A stretch of DNA of 64,000 bases from Aridibacter famidurans. Its GTDB lineage: Bacteria > Acidobacteriota > Blastocatellia > Pyrinomonadales > Pyrinomonadaceae. A program made the position numbers and the translations under genes. The notes under the pieces are model-generated. The model made no database searches, was not told the DNA's origin, and worked only from the letters and a program-made list of their open reading frames with translations. Where the stretch lies: the NCBI GenBank assembly GCA_024103495.1, contig JAGFIQ010000039.1:28830-92829 (forward strand), in the 5' to 3' direction. This document shows, one piece after another, positions 9,111-18,387 of this stretch. Numbering within the stretch: position 1 is the first letter of the stretch; each line of letters starts with the position of its first letter.

Positions 9111-9719
9111 ATGAGAGACTTAAAGCTAGGAATTGTATTGCTGGCGGCCGGAGGCTCACAGAGGCTTGGAAAGCCCAAACAGCTTCTCCCGCACAAGGGC
9201 ACATCGCTGATCAGGTACGCTGCCGTGACTGCGATGATCTCGGACCACCCCGCGGTAGCCGTCCTTGGGGCTTATGCGGACGAGGTTCGCCGTGAATTGT
9301 GCGATCTTTCCATCGACTCCGTGGTGAACGCGGAGTGGGAGGATGGGATCGGAGGATCGATCTCGAAGGGCGTCGCGGCGATCAGAAAGAACTATCCGGA
9401 CCTCGAGGCCGTGATCATAATGTTGTGCGATCAGCCGGGGGTAACGCACGAGACGATAACCCGCCTGGCGGAGAAACACCGACAGACAGGCCTTCCGATC
9501 GTGGCATCTTCGTACGGCGGCACCAAAGGCGTGCCTGCGTTGTTCGGCTACGAGATGTTCGGGGAACTTCTCGCGCTGGAGGGCGACAGCGGGGCAAAAA
9601 GCCTGATCGAGAAGTACGACGATTCACTCGTCACTCTGATCCACGCCCCGGAAGCGGCCTTCGACGTCGATACTCAAAAGGACGTCAAACAGCTATCGGA
9701 AATGAAGGCGTTTGCCTGA
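9111..9719 (+). CDS. mocA: MocA-like molybdenum cofactor cytidylyltransferase
   Basis: A 202-residue NTP-transferase (MobA-like fold) that joins CMP to molybdopterin, giving the MCD cofactor used by xanthine oxidase-family enzymes. The nucleotide-binding signature LLAAGGSQRLGKPKQLLP is at residues 9-26, with MLCDQPGVT as the Mg-binding segment and the late GDSGAKSLIEK. The ATG at 9111 follows GGAAAG; a TTG at 9090 is in frame but less likely. As last gene of the pao operon it supplies the matching cofactor, distinct from the MobA at 36767-37381. A hairpin follows its stop. Confidence 0.9.
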   Translation: MRDLKLGIVLLAAGGSQRLGKPKQLLPHKGTSLIRYAAVTAMISDHPAVAVLGAYADEVRRELCDLSIDSVVNAEWEDGIGGSISKGVAAIRKNYPDLEAVIIMLCDQPGVTHETITRLAEKHRQTGLPIVASSYGGTKGVPALFGYEMFGELLALEGDSGAKSLIEKYDDSLVTLIHAPEAAFDVDTQKDVKQLSEMKAFA

Positions 9720-9725
9720 TACCGA

Positions 9726-9744
9726 GGGGGCCTCAGCGGCCCCC
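9726..9744. terminator. Hairpin terminator between mocA and the S41 protease gene
   Basis: The stem is GGGGGCC (9726-9732) with GGCCCCC (9738-9744) and loop TCAGC. It lies seven bases after the mocA stop and contains the stop codon of the convergent protease gene. The U-tract is poor on either strand (TAGTTGTTT on plus), so it may be a weak or Rho-assisted bidirectional terminator. Confidence 0.6.
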
Positions 9745-12700
9745 TAGTTGTTTCAATAGCTCCCGCACCGCAGCGTCCAGTTGCGAATCGCTGCCCGTGA
9801 ACGTTTCGCCGACCGGCCTTGTCACGGGGACATCCACCGGCCTTGGGTTTAGCTCCATATTCTTTCCGTCGACGCCCGTTATCTTTGTCCTGGGAAGCCT
9901 GAACCGCGTTCCGTCGAATAGCGCCGGCGACCATGTGAATATGATCCATCCGGAAGTCGGTTCGCCGACGACCTTCCCGAGCTTCAATGCCCTGTAGCCT
10001 TCGGTCAGATCCTCCGCGTCGGAAAGCGAATGCTGGTTGGTGACGAGGATCGTCGGAAGTTCCAGCGCCCTCTGCCCGAGCGAGCTTCTTGCCGGCACCG
10101 GCCAGAGCCCTCTTTCCTGCATCGTCAGGTATCCCTGCCTCGAGAGTACGTCGATGACGTACGGGTTCACAAACCCGCCGTTGTTATTGCGGATGTCGAT
10201 CACGACCCCGTCCCTCGCCTGGTTCTCGACATCCAGGTTCACGTACAGGCTCTCAAGTGCATTCGAAGACATGTTCGGAAGATGCGCGTAACCGAGCCGC
10301 CCGCCGCTGACGCGCGCGACATAGTCGCGGTTCGACTCGACCCACTGGTCGTAGAGTAGCGACTTCTCAGCACCGGTGCTGACCGGCTTCAAGACGACTG
10401 TTTTCGTTTCCGCGCCCGCCGCTCCCGGCTGGATGCCGAGCTCGACGCGCTTTCCGACCTTGTTCTCGAGCAGTTCGTTGAGATTGGTCGCTCCGCCGAC
10501 CGCACTTCCGTCGACCGATACAACGAGATCGCCTACGGAGATCTCTTTCGAGACCGCCGCCGGCCCTAGCGCGATAACTTCAGTTATCTTCAGACGCCCG
10601 TTATTCTCGAACTCCTCGCGGTCGAACCTGAGGCCGAGGCGTCCTATCGGTGCCGCATTGAACCCGCTCGAACCGGAGACGCCCAGGTGTGAAGCGTTCA
10701 ACTCGCCGACCATCAGGGACATTATCCGCCTGAGTTCGTCGATGTTCGACGCCGCCTCGGCAAGCGGCCTGTACCGCGTCCGCATCGAGTTCCAGTTCAC
10801 GCCGTGATATCCGGGATCGTAAAAATGATCGCGCATATATCGCCAGCCCTGCTCGAAGATCTCAATCTTGTCGTCCTCGAACCTGACCTTCGAAGCGGCG
10901 CTGATCCCGACCGGTTTAACGGCGCCGTTGGCGAGTGTCACCGAATTGATCCTTCCGTTCTCGATGTAATAGACCTGCTTTCCGTCCGGAGAGAACTGTG
11001 CGTCGGATTTGAAGTTCGGCGTTGATGTGATCTGTTTAGGCGAGCGGTCCCGTTCTAGCTCGTCGATCGCGATGGTGTAAAGATTGAACTTGCCCTCGGC
11101 CGAAGCGGTTACGAGAAGGGTCTTGCCGTCCGGGCTTATCGCGTGTTCGTTGATGTTCACGCCCGTCTGAATAAGGCTCAACCGCTTTCGGATCTCTTCA
11201 AATGCGATCACCACCGAATCGTCCTTCTTGTCTTCCGGAGAAGGGCTCGGGGAAGCCTCGGGGACAGGCGTCGGCGACGGCGAAGGAGAATCGGACGGCT
11301 TCGGTTTTTCTCTCGGGTTCTCCTGCTCGAAAAGGCCCCGGAACTTGTCCTCGTCGAATTTGGGGGTGCGGAGTTCGAGATCGACCCTCGCCAACGAAGG
11401 CGTCTCGGTTCTTTGGACAGTGTCGAAGAGTATGTATCTTCCGTCCGGACTCCACGAAACCGTTCCGCTAAACGAATTCGCAAGGAAGCTGACCTGCTTC
11501 GCATCGCCTCCTTCAGTGGGCGCCACCCATACATTCGTGTAAGAACGCTGGTTCGGCGAGAGCGTCAGATAGGCGAGCCACTTACCGTCCTTCGAGAAAA
11601 CCATCGAGCGCTTCCCGGCAAGGGGCGGCATATCCGAGTACGTATCGGCGATCTTCCATTCTTTCAGCGAATCCAGCTCGAGCCGCATTATCGACCTGCC
11701 GTTCCTTAGAAACGCGAGCGATTTGCCGTCCGGCGCGAACGCCGGAGCATAGTCGTTTCCGGCGGAGGTCAGCCTGCGCTCGGCGCCGGAGCCGAAGTCG
11801 TATTCGTACAGCCTGTATGTGCCTTCGCGTTCCGAAGCGTAAATGACTTTCCGGCTGTCCGGTGACCACACCGCGAAAGACTCCGGCGCGGCGGTCTTCG
11901 TCACCTGGACCGCCTCGCCTCCGTCCGAAGAGGAAGCCGCGAAGACGTCGCCCCGGGCGATGAAAGCTATCTTCTTGCCGTCGGGCGAAAGAGAGAACTC
12001 GTCGATCCGCGACGAAAGTATCATCGTCGATGCAAGTACATCCGCCGAATTGCCACGGAGAACGATCGGGACACGCGCCGCCTTGCCGGTTCCCAAATCG
12101 AGAGACCAGATCTCGAAATCCCTCTCGAACGCGATCCGGCCGCCGTCGTTCGAGATGTTCGCCCATAGAACACGTCCGTCACGAAAGTCGGTTATCCGTC
12201 GCTCGCGGCCGCCTATCTCCAGCGTCCAAATGTTCTGCGCGCCGCCGCGGTCGGAAACGTAATACAGCCTTTGGCCGTCGGGAGCCCACATCGGCCACTG
12301 CTGTTTCGCGCCGCGTTCGGTCAGCTTCGTGTACGCGGCCCCGGTCTTCAGCCACAGTTCGGATTCGTCGATGTGACTGGTCCCGTTGCGCCACCACTGG
12401 CTGTTGGAGATTCCCCTTGCGGAAAAAGCGACAGACGCCCCGTCGGGCGACGGAGCAGAGAAGAACTCGTTCGTGTATCGGTCGTTGCTGACCGCGAGTG
12501 GCGTTCCTCCGGAAGCCCGGACCCGGAAGATGTCGTTCATCCCCGCGATCTCCTGGTTCGAGGAATAGAAGTAAAGCCACTCGCCGTCCTTCGACCATCC
12601 GTCGAGAAAATCACCTGTGTCGTTGAAAGTCACCCGGTCGAGGCGATTGGTTGCGAGGTCCAGAATGTAGATGTCGCCGTCCCCGGTCCTTTCGGAATAG

Positions 12701-12942
12701 AAAGCGAGCTTTTTCCCGTCAGGCGAATAAGCCGGCCGGCCTTCGGTCGCGGGGTGCGAGACGAGTATTCTTGCCGTGCCTCCGGCGGAAGGAACCGTCC
12801 AGATGTCGCCGCCCGAAACGAAAGCGATCTCGGCGCCGTCGGGCGACAGTGCGGGTTCGGTAAGATATGGGCGCGGGTTCTGGGCCTGGGCGGACAGAAC
12901 GGCGGCGATGACGATAAACAAGATTCCTGCGATCCGTTTCAT
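9733..12942 (-). CDS. Secreted tricorn-like S41 protease (beta-propeller, PDZ, S41)
   Basis: A 1069-residue exported protease. The signal peptide is MKRIAGILFIVIAAVLSAQAQ. Residues about 25-530 hold WD40-like PD40/TolB blades (repeated LSPDGAEIAF, YSPDGKKLAFYS, WSPDGRYILF), then a low-complexity Pro/Ser linker (PSPSPTPVPEASPSPS), a further propeller-like part, a PDZ domain (RLGLRFDREEF) and the S41 core with VVIDIRNNNGGFVN and the nucleophile Ser in TNQHSLSDAEDLTEG. Tricorn-family enzymes cleave peptides, often behind the cell surface. The length and domain order match archaeal/bacterial tricorn. It converges on the mocA gene. Confidence 0.92.
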   Translation of the reverse strand: MKRIAGILFIVIAAVLSAQAQNPRPYLTEPALSPDGAEIAFVSGGDIWTVPSAGGTARILVSHPATEGRPAYSPDGKKLAFYSERTGDGDIYILDLATNRLDRVTFNDTGDFLDGWSKDGEWLYFYSSNQEIAGMNDIFRVRASGGTPLAVSNDRYTNEFFSAPSPDGASVAFSARGISNSQWWRNGTSHIDESELWLKTGAAYTKLTERGAKQQWPMWAPDGQRLYYVSDRGGAQNIWTLEIGGRERRITDFRDGRVLWANISNDGGRIAFERDFEIWSLDLGTGKAARVPIVLRGNSADVLASTMILSSRIDEFSLSPDGKKIAFIARGDVFAASSSDGGEAVQVTKTAAPESFAVWSPDSRKVIYASEREGTYRLYEYDFGSGAERRLTSAGNDYAPAFAPDGKSLAFLRNGRSIMRLELDSLKEWKIADTYSDMPPLAGKRSMVFSKDGKWLAYLTLSPNQRSYTNVWVAPTEGGDAKQVSFLANSFSGTVSWSPDGRYILFDTVQRTETPSLARVDLELRTPKFDEDKFRGLFEQENPREKPKPSDSPSPSPTPVPEASPSPSPEDKKDDSVVIAFEEIRKRLSLIQTGVNINEHAISPDGKTLLVTASAEGKFNLYTIAIDELERDRSPKQITSTPNFKSDAQFSPDGKQVYYIENGRINSVTLANGAVKPVGISAASKVRFEDDKIEIFEQGWRYMRDHFYDPGYHGVNWNSMRTRYRPLAEAASNIDELRRIMSLMVGELNASHLGVSGSSGFNAAPIGRLGLRFDREEFENNGRLKITEVIALGPAAVSKEISVGDLVVSVDGSAVGGATNLNELLENKVGKRVELGIQPGAAGAETKTVVLKPVSTGAEKSLLYDQWVESNRDYVARVSGGRLGYAHLPNMSSNALESLYVNLDVENQARDGVVIDIRNNNGGFVNPYVIDVLSRQGYLTMQERGLWPVPARSSLGQRALELPTILVTNQHSLSDAEDLTEGYRALKLGKVVGEPTSGWIIFTWSPALFDGTRFRLPRTKITGVDGKNMELNPRPVDVPVTRPVGETFTGSDSQLDAAVRELLKQLGGR

Positions 12943-13117
12943 ATCGGTCTTATGATCTCCTTCTATTACGGCGGGAAACTGGTAAGTCCAGGGCGTTATT
13001 ACAGTTCCGGAGCGGAATTTGTTTCAGCCCGCTTGCGGAACCGGCTCCGTTGCAATTGCACCCCGCGAAAGATACGATTAACGGAACGCTCAGACAAGGA
13101 GACCCGATTATAACGCT

Positions 13118-13426
13118 ATGAAAATGCCAGGTGGATTTGATCTTAACTCGATGATGCAGCAGGCCAAGGAAATGCAGGAGCAGATGGGCCGCGAGATGAA
13201 GGAGCTGAAGGTCGAGGCTTCGGCCGGAGGCGGTGCGGTCCAGGTGAAGATGCGCGGCGATTTCGAGGTTATGGAGCTCGTCATCTCGCCCGACCTGGTC
13301 AAAGACGGCGACGTTGAAATGATCCAGGACCTGACTGTCGCGGCCCTGAACGAGGCGCGCCGCAAGGTCGAAGAATCTTTGAAAGGAAAGCTCGGAGGGA
13401 TGCTGCCTCCGGGGTTGGGACTTTAG
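13118..13426 (+). CDS. ybaB: YbaB/EbfC nucleoid-associated protein
   Basis: A 102-residue small DNA-binding protein of the YbaB/EbfC family, a dimer that binds DNA with modest specificity. The N-terminal helix DLNSMMQQAKEMQEQMGREM and the VQVKMRGDFEVMELVISPDL strand pair are typical, and the glycine-rich GGMLPPGLGL tail is common in the family. AAGGAGA at 13097-13103 is the probable ribosome site, slightly distant from ATG 13118. Followed by recR, the standard order, but with a repeat array wedged between them. Confidence 0.95.
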   Translation: MKMPGGFDLNSMMQQAKEMQEQMGREMKELKVEASAGGGAVQVKMRGDFEVMELVISPDLVKDGDVEMIQDLTVAALNEARRKVEESLKGKLGGMLPPGLGL

Positions 13427-13433
13427 AGGTGCG

Positions 13434-13530
13434 CATTGAGCAGTGAGCGGTGAGCCGTTTAGCCTGCGCACTTGTGCGCAGGACAATGAGCCGGAAAGTA
13501 AGCGGTGAGCAGTAAGCAGGAGAATAGTTG
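13434..13530. repeat. TGAGCNG heptamer repeats with embedded CCTGCGCAC palindrome
   Basis: Imperfect tandem heptamers of the GTGAGCG/GTAAGCA type occupy 13434-13458 and 13487-13530. Between them at 13463-13482 sits a perfect palindrome with arms CCTGCGCAC and GTGCGCAGG around TT. The same combination recurs at 28012-28030, 28169-28187, 28205-28223 and, with changed but still paired arms, at 32022-32041. Confidence 0.85.
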
Positions 13531-13556
13531 ACTTCATTTACTGCATCGCGACAATG

Positions 13557-13633
13557 GCTCACAGCTCACAGCTCACAGCTCACAGCTCACAGCTCACAGC
13601 TCACAGCTCACAGCTCACAGCTCACAGCTCACA
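13557..13633. repeat. Eleven perfect GCTCACA repeats abutting the recR start
   Basis: Eleven uninterrupted copies of GCTCACA end three bases before the ATG of recR (13637). The array is the reverse-complement type of the TGAGC heptamers just upstream. It replaces the normal Shine-Dalgarno region of recR. Confidence 0.97.
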
Positions 13634-13636
13634 GAA

Positions 13637-14251
13637 ATGCTGGAATACTCCGAACCCGTCGCAAGATTGATCGATGAGTTCAAGCGCCTGCCCGGGATCG
13701 GACAGAAAAGCGCCCAAAGGCTCGCGTTCCACGTCCTGCGCCTTCCTGAAGACAGGGTCGAGGATTTTGTCGAGGCGCTTCGTCAGGTCAAAGAGAAGAT
13801 CATCTTCTGCTCTTCCTGCAACAACCTCACCGACGTCGATCCCTGCCAGTACTGCAGCAGCCCTTCTAGGGACCGGAGTGTGATCTGCGTCGTCGAGGAA
13901 CCGTACAACCTTGTCGCGATCGAAAAGACCCGTTCGTACAAGGGCCTTTACCACATTCTTCACGGTTCGCTCTCGCCCATCCGCGGGATCGGTCCCGACG
14001 AGCTTATGCTCTCGAATCTCTTCCCGAGGCTCTCGCCTGACGAGGAAGAAGGGGATGAAGTGAAGGAGATAATCATCGCTACCAACCCGACGACAGAGGG
14101 AGAGGCGACGGCGAATTACATCGCGAGGCTAGTAAAACCGCTGGGGGTCCGCGTCACACGGATCGCGATGGGAATGCCCGTCGGCTCGGACCTCGAATTC
14201 GTCGATGAAGTGACGATGGACAAGGCCCTCTCGAACCGCCACGAGATCTAG
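13637..14251 (+). CDS. recR: Recombination mediator protein RecR
   Basis: A 204-residue RecR, partner of RecF/RecO in loading RecA at gaps. The HhH motif [20 protein letters not shown] is at residues 14-33, the zinc finger [16 protein letters not shown] at about 58-75, then a Toprim domain ([31 protein letters not shown]) and the Walker-B-like C-terminus [16 protein letters not shown]. Full length and intact. The start codon is fixed by homology ([15 protein letters not shown]), although the preceding 80 bp are a heptamer array with no ribosome-binding site. Confidence 0.97.
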   Translation: MLEYSEPVARLIDEFKRLPGIGQKSAQRLAFHVLRLPEDRVEDFVEALRQVKEKIIFCSSCNNLTDVDPCQYCSSPSRDRSVICVVEEPYNLVAIEKTRSYKGLYHILHGSLSPIRGIGPDELMLSNLFPRLSPDEEEGDEVKEIIIATNPTTEGEATANYIARLVKPLGVRVTRIAMGMPVGSDLEFVDEVTMDKALSNRHEI

Positions 14252-14290
14252 TCACTCACGTGCGGGCCCCGTGTCCGGACAGTGCCTTCT

Positions 14291-15679
14291 ATGCCGGTAC
14301 CCGACGTCAGAGAGCTTCGGCTCGGCGATATGGTCTTCAACCGCCGCGGTTCGGCGGTCCGCCAGCTGATCCACGCTTTCGTAAGCCTTTCACTCCGCCT
14401 CTTCTTCCGACGGATCGAAACTCTCAACGCTTCTGTGGTGCCTTACAGCGGCCCGCTGATCTTCGTGATGAACCATCCGAACGGGCTGATCGATCCTTCG
14501 CTCGTTTTCGTCGCGCTCCCGCGGAAGGTGTCGTTCCTCGCGAAGTCCACGCTTTTCAAGATCCCAGTGCTCGCCTCGATGCTCAGGACGGTCGAAGCGC
14601 TCCCCGTTTTTCGAAAGATCGATGACGCTGATGTTGGGCAGAACGTCAAGACGTTCGACGCGTCGCATTCGCTTCTGAAGCGCGGAGGCGCTATCGCCCT
14701 TTTCCCGGAGGGGGTCTCGCACAATTCTCCAAAGCTGTTGCCGATCAAGACCGGCGCGGCCAGGATCGCACTCGGCGCCATCTCCGGTTTCGAGAATTCA
14801 GACGAGATACATCTGAAGATCATTCCGGTCGGCCTGTACTACACGAGCAAGACCAGGTTCCGCAGCGAGGCGCTGATCTATTTCGGCGAGGCTATGGAGA
14901 TCGAACCGGTCGAGCTTGAGAAAGACGGCGGGCCTCCCAGGAACGAAGTGCGGGAATTGACCGATCGGATAGAAGGCGCGCTTCGGGAAGTGACGGTCAA
15001 CGCTGAAACGGGCGCAGAGATCGACTCGGCGAACGAGGCGGCAAACCTCTTCCTTTCCGTAACGGAGACGCTCGATCTCGAAGAATCGCTCGCAGCGAGG
15101 TTCGAATTCGTCCGGAAGTTCCTCGACAACAGCTACGACGAAAGCCCTGAAACCCTTGAGACAAGGGAGATCACCGGAATGATCTCGGGGTACAAGAAGA
15201 AGCTTCGGGTATTGGGGCTGGAACCGGAGAACCTTTCGCTTTCGAAGCATCCGTTCTGGTACGTTTTTCAGCACTTCATTTTCAGGGTCGCGGTTTTGAC
15301 CCTGGTCCTGCCGCTCTCGGCGGCGGGATTCGTCCTGCATCTCCCTGCGTACCAGATCGGGAGGATCCTCGGCGAGCGCTACTCGAAGCACGGGGCGGAC
15401 GACATAGTATCGACCGTAAAGATCGCGGCGGGAATCGTCCTGATGCCGGTGACGTGGGTCGTGACGGGGATCGTCGTCGGTTGGCTGTTCGGTTGGCGGT
15501 TCGGACTGCCGGCAGTTCCCCTTGCGGGTATCTGCGGATATGCCGCGATGAAATCGCTCGAATCGCTGACGGACCTGAGGGGATGGTTCCGGGCGGTCGT
15601 TCTCTTTTTCCGCCGCAGGGACCTGTTCATAGAGCTTCTGATCGAGCGCAGGGACCTTCACCGAAAGCTCAGCGGATAG
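14291..15679 (+). CDS. PlsC-like 1-acylglycerol-3-phosphate acyltransferase with membrane C-terminus
   Basis: A 462-residue membrane-associated acyltransferase. The PlsC box HX4D-equivalent is MNHPNGLIDPSLVF near residue 60, and the substrate-binding motif is FPEGVSHNSPKLLPIKTGAARIAL. The C-terminal third has hydrophobic segments (FRVAVLTLVLPLSAAGFVL; AAGIVLMPVTWVVTGIVVGW) not found in short PlsC proteins, giving an overall form like the long glycerol-3-phosphate/lysophosphatidate acyltransferases. The ATG at 14291 is preferred over a GTG at 14282; neither has a strong ribosome site. It ends overlapping a convergent Nudix gene by 11 bp. Confidence 0.85.
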   Translation: MPVPDVRELRLGDMVFNRRGSAVRQLIHAFVSLSLRLFFRRIETLNASVVPYSGPLIFVMNHPNGLIDPSLVFVALPRKVSFLAKSTLFKIPVLASMLRTVEALPVFRKIDDADVGQNVKTFDASHSLLKRGGAIALFPEGVSHNSPKLLPIKTGAARIALGAISGFENSDEIHLKIIPVGLYYTSKTRFRSEALIYFGEAMEIEPVELEKDGGPPRNEVRELTDRIEGALREVTVNAETGAEIDSANEAANLFLSVTETLDLEESLAARFEFVRKFLDNSYDESPETLETREITGMISGYKKKLRVLGLEPENLSLSKHPFWYVFQHFIFRVAVLTLVLPLSAAGFVLHLPAYQIGRILGERYSKHGADDIVSTVKIAAGIVLMPVTWVVTGIVVGWLFGWRFGLPAVPLAGICGYAAMKSLESLTDLRGWFRAVVLFFRRRDLFIELLIERRDLHRKLSG

Positions 15680-16145
15680 CTTCACCGGAAGCGGCGATCC
15701 GCTCAAGTTCCCGGATTATCCTCTCGCGCTGGTGATCGTACATATCGTCGGGAAGATCTTCGGCTTTGAACCACTGCGCGGCCCTTATCTCCCGCCCGGC
15801 CAGCACCGGCTCTCCGTTCCCCTTCGCAAGAAACAGTATCTCGACGTGCCGTTTGATCGTACGGACTTCCAGAAGCGATACGTCGCTGATATCCAGCCCT
15901 GTCTCTTCCTTCAATTCTCGCTTCACAGCCGTTTCCGGGGCCTCCCCCGGATCGATGAATCCGCCTGGCAGACCCCAGCTCGAACCCGGCCTCAGGAAAT
16001 GGTCCAGCACCAGCACTTCACCCTTTGAATTGACGACCAGACCGACCGCAGAAACGGTGAACTTGTCCTGAGCTGTACGGACCACGAAAAGCCTCGCTCT
16101 GTAAGGCAATACCTTCCAGATCTTTCGCGCAATCTCTAAAAGCAT
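15669..16145 (-). CDS. Nudix hydrolase
   Basis: A 158-residue pyrophosphohydrolase. The complete Nudix box GX5EX7REUXEEXGU is seen in GGFIDPGEAPETAVKREL followed by KEETGLDI, so metal binding and catalysis should be intact. The N-terminus is a basic amphipathic segment (MLLEIARKIWKVLPYRARL). The substrate cannot be assigned; many such proteins clean up nucleoside diphosphate derivatives. It converges on the acyltransferase gene. Confidence 0.9.
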   Translation of the reverse strand: MLLEIARKIWKVLPYRARLFVVRTAQDKFTVSAVGLVVNSKGEVLVLDHFLRPGSSWGLPGGFIDPGEAPETAVKRELKEETGLDISDVSLLEVRTIKRHVEILFLAKGNGEPVLAGREIRAAQWFKAEDLPDDMYDHQRERIIRELERIAASGEAIR

Positions 16146-16281
16146 TTCGGACAGGAAAAACTTACCCCGGACGGGTTAGCAATTCGGAACAGCAACACTG
16201 TTAAACATTTATATACACTAGCGGGCGAACCTCCACTGTCCGCAATCCAGCAAGCATACCTCTTTCATTCCGGAGTTAACA

Positions 16282-18279
16282 ATGTTCACAAGCCCAAGGT
16301 CTTTTTTACGCACTGTTTCCCTGACTGCCATCTGTTTGGTCTTCGTCATTCCCGCCTTTGCCCAGAAAGGACGGATCGAAGCCGATCTGGAGCGTTCCTT
16401 CCGCGAATTCACTCTCGCGAGACTCGCGGGAGACAGCCTCCGCCGGGACGGAAGCGTGAAGATCGAAGGTCCGGACCGCACTCTGGAGCTGACGCTATTC
16501 CCGCGTGACCTGCGTTCGCGGCGGTTCAAGGCACTGAACACGGGGCCAGAAGGCACGACCAGGATCGAACGCGCGCCGTCGAACACTTACATGGGCACGG
16601 TCCTCGGCGAAAAGAACTCGCAGGTAAGACTTACGATCAAGGAGGGCTCCGCCGAAGGTTATGTATTTTCGCGAGGCGTTCGGTATCTTGTCGAGCCCGC
16701 GTCACGGTATTCGGAAAAGGCAGGCGCGAGCGATCTCGTTATCTACTTGCCGGGAGATCATCTGGACGATCAGGGTTTCACTTGTTTGAGCGAGTTCGAG
16801 GAACGGCTCGGGCGAGGCAAGGAATTGGCGCTGAGTTCCCCCAGGAGCCTTCTCGACGGTCCCGGAGTGATCGAACTGGCGACCGACGCCGATCTGGAGT
16901 TCGTGAACGATCTGGGCGGCCCGGCACAGGCGAACCAGGAGATCCTGGGGATCCTGAACATGGTCGAAGGGACTTTCCAGGCGGAGATGAACCTCTCGAT
17001 CTCCGTGGTGTTTCAGCATACGTGGACTACCGCCGACGGCTACAACGGAGCCAGCGGATCGCTGCTCCTGAATTCTTTCAAGGCTTACTGGAACGCGAAT
17101 TTTCCGCAGGCCGGATTCCCGAGGGACGCCGCGCACCTGTTCTCCGCCAAGCCCGCGGTCCTTTCGATGGGCGTGGCATTCCTGGGCACGGTTTGCAGCA
17201 GCCCGCTCTCCGCCTACGGATTCAGCGGCCGTATCACCTGGGCCCCCGGAAAATACCTAGTGCCCGCTCACGAACTCGGTCACAATCTAAACGCGACTCA
17301 CGCGGACGCGGCGCAGCAATGCGGAAACACCCTGATGAACCCCGTGCTTTCCGGATCGACGCCTATGACGTTCTGCGAGTTCTCGCGTACCGAGATGGGG
17401 AACTTCGTCAATGTGAACGGCGACTGCCTTGCGCCTCCGGCAGGAGATTCCGCTGCCGATTACGACTTTGACGGGGATGCGAAATCCGACATCGCAGTCT
17501 GGAGGCCCGGCAACGGCGTCTGGTACGTGTTCCGGAGCGGCAACAGCAGTCTCGGCACGATCCCGTTCGGCCAAAACGGCGACCGGCCGATCGCTTCGGA
17601 CTACGACGGAGACGGAATGACCGATCCCGCCGTTTACCGGAACGGGACCTGGTTCACATACCGGAGTTCCGACGGAACATTTTCCGGATTCCAGTTCGGC
17701 GTATCCACCGACATTCCGGTTCCTGCCGATTTTGACGGTGACGGCAAGACGGACGCGGCAGTGTTCAGGCCGAGTTCCGGAGTCTGGTACATCTACCACA
17801 GTTCGAACGGATCGGTGCGCGCGACGCAGTTCGGTGTCAACGGCGACATTCCGCTACCCGGCGACTACAACGGCGACGGGAAGGCGGATCTGAACGTATG
17901 GAGGACCTCCAGCGGAACGTGGTATCTGCTCACAAGCGAAGGCGGATTCTCCGCGCGCCAGTTCGGCCAGGCCGGCGACAAGCCTGTGCGCGGCGACTTC
18001 GACGGTGACGGAAAGGCTGACGTGGCGGTTTACAGGCCGACGACAGGGACCTGGTTCGTGCTCCGAAGCACCGACGGCGGCTTCTTCGCTGCGGGCTTCG
18101 GGGTCCTGACGGACATTCCGACGCCGGGAGACTTCGACGGCGACGGAGTGACCGACATCGCTGTGTTCAGGCCTTCGAACGGGGTCTGGTTCCGAAGGAA
18201 GAGCCAGAACGGATCGGTGGACGCGATCAGCTTCGGAATATCGAGCGATATTCCGGCACCGGGCGCGTATCTTCCGTAG
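16282..18279 (+). CDS. Secreted metzincin-type metalloprotease with FG-GAP/VCBS repeats
   Basis: A 665-residue exported protein. The signal peptide is MFTSPRSFLRTVSLTAICLV continuing to PAFAQ. A propeptide-like region precedes a zinc-protease domain with HELGHNLNATH (His330, Glu331, His334, third ligand His340) and a downstream NTLMNPVLSG as likely Met-turn. The residue normally Gly in HExxHxxGxxH is Asn here. From about residue 393 to the end there are about six copies of a roughly 45-residue repeat, DFDGDGKTDAAVFRPSSG then VWYI, Ca-binding FG-GAP/VCBS type and probably a beta-propeller. A strong terminator follows. Confidence 0.88.
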   Translation: MFTSPRSFLRTVSLTAICLVFVIPAFAQKGRIEADLERSFREFTLARLAGDSLRRDGSVKIEGPDRTLELTLFPRDLRSRRFKALNTGPEGTTRIERAPSNTYMGTVLGEKNSQVRLTIKEGSAEGYVFSRGVRYLVEPASRYSEKAGASDLVIYLPGDHLDDQGFTCLSEFEERLGRGKELALSSPRSLLDGPGVIELATDADLEFVNDLGGPAQANQEILGILNMVEGTFQAEMNLSISVVFQHTWTTADGYNGASGSLLLNSFKAYWNANFPQAGFPRDAAHLFSAKPAVLSMGVAFLGTVCSSPLSAYGFSGRITWAPGKYLVPAHELGHNLNATHADAAQQCGNTLMNPVLSGSTPMTFCEFSRTEMGNFVNVNGDCLAPPAGDSAADYDFDGDAKSDIAVWRPGNGVWYVFRSGNSSLGTIPFGQNGDRPIASDYDGDGMTDPAVYRNGTWFTYRSSDGTFSGFQFGVSTDIPVPADFDGDGKTDAAVFRPSSGVWYIYHSSNGSVRATQFGVNGDIPLPGDYNGDGKADLNVWRTSSGTWYLLTSEGGFSARQFGQAGDKPVRGDFDGDGKADVAVYRPTTGTWFVLRSTDGGFFAAGFGVLTDIPTPGDFDGDGVTDIAVFRPSNGVWFRRKSQNGSVDAISFGISSDIPAPGAYLP

Positions 18280-18301
18280 ATTCCATTCGATCCAACTGGA
18301 G

Positions 18302-18333
18302 AAAGGCCGTCTCTTGTGGGCGGCCTTTTTTTT
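18302..18333 (+). terminator. Rho-independent terminator of the metzincin gene
   Basis: The stem is AAAGGCCG (18302-18309) with CGGCCTTT (18321-18328) around an 11-base loop, followed by a run of T to 18333. It lies 22 bases after the stop codon. Confidence 0.93.
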
Positions 18334-18387
18334 GCACCACAGTAACCGCGGTTGTCTTTCATGACGGCCGACCTGGGGTACCGATTA

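Noticed and set aside
13557..13633. Tandem array as a CRISPR
   Set aside because: The repeat is 7 bp with no spacers and there is no cas gene; the same holds for the arrays at 18510-18551, 32385-32525 and 63878-64000.
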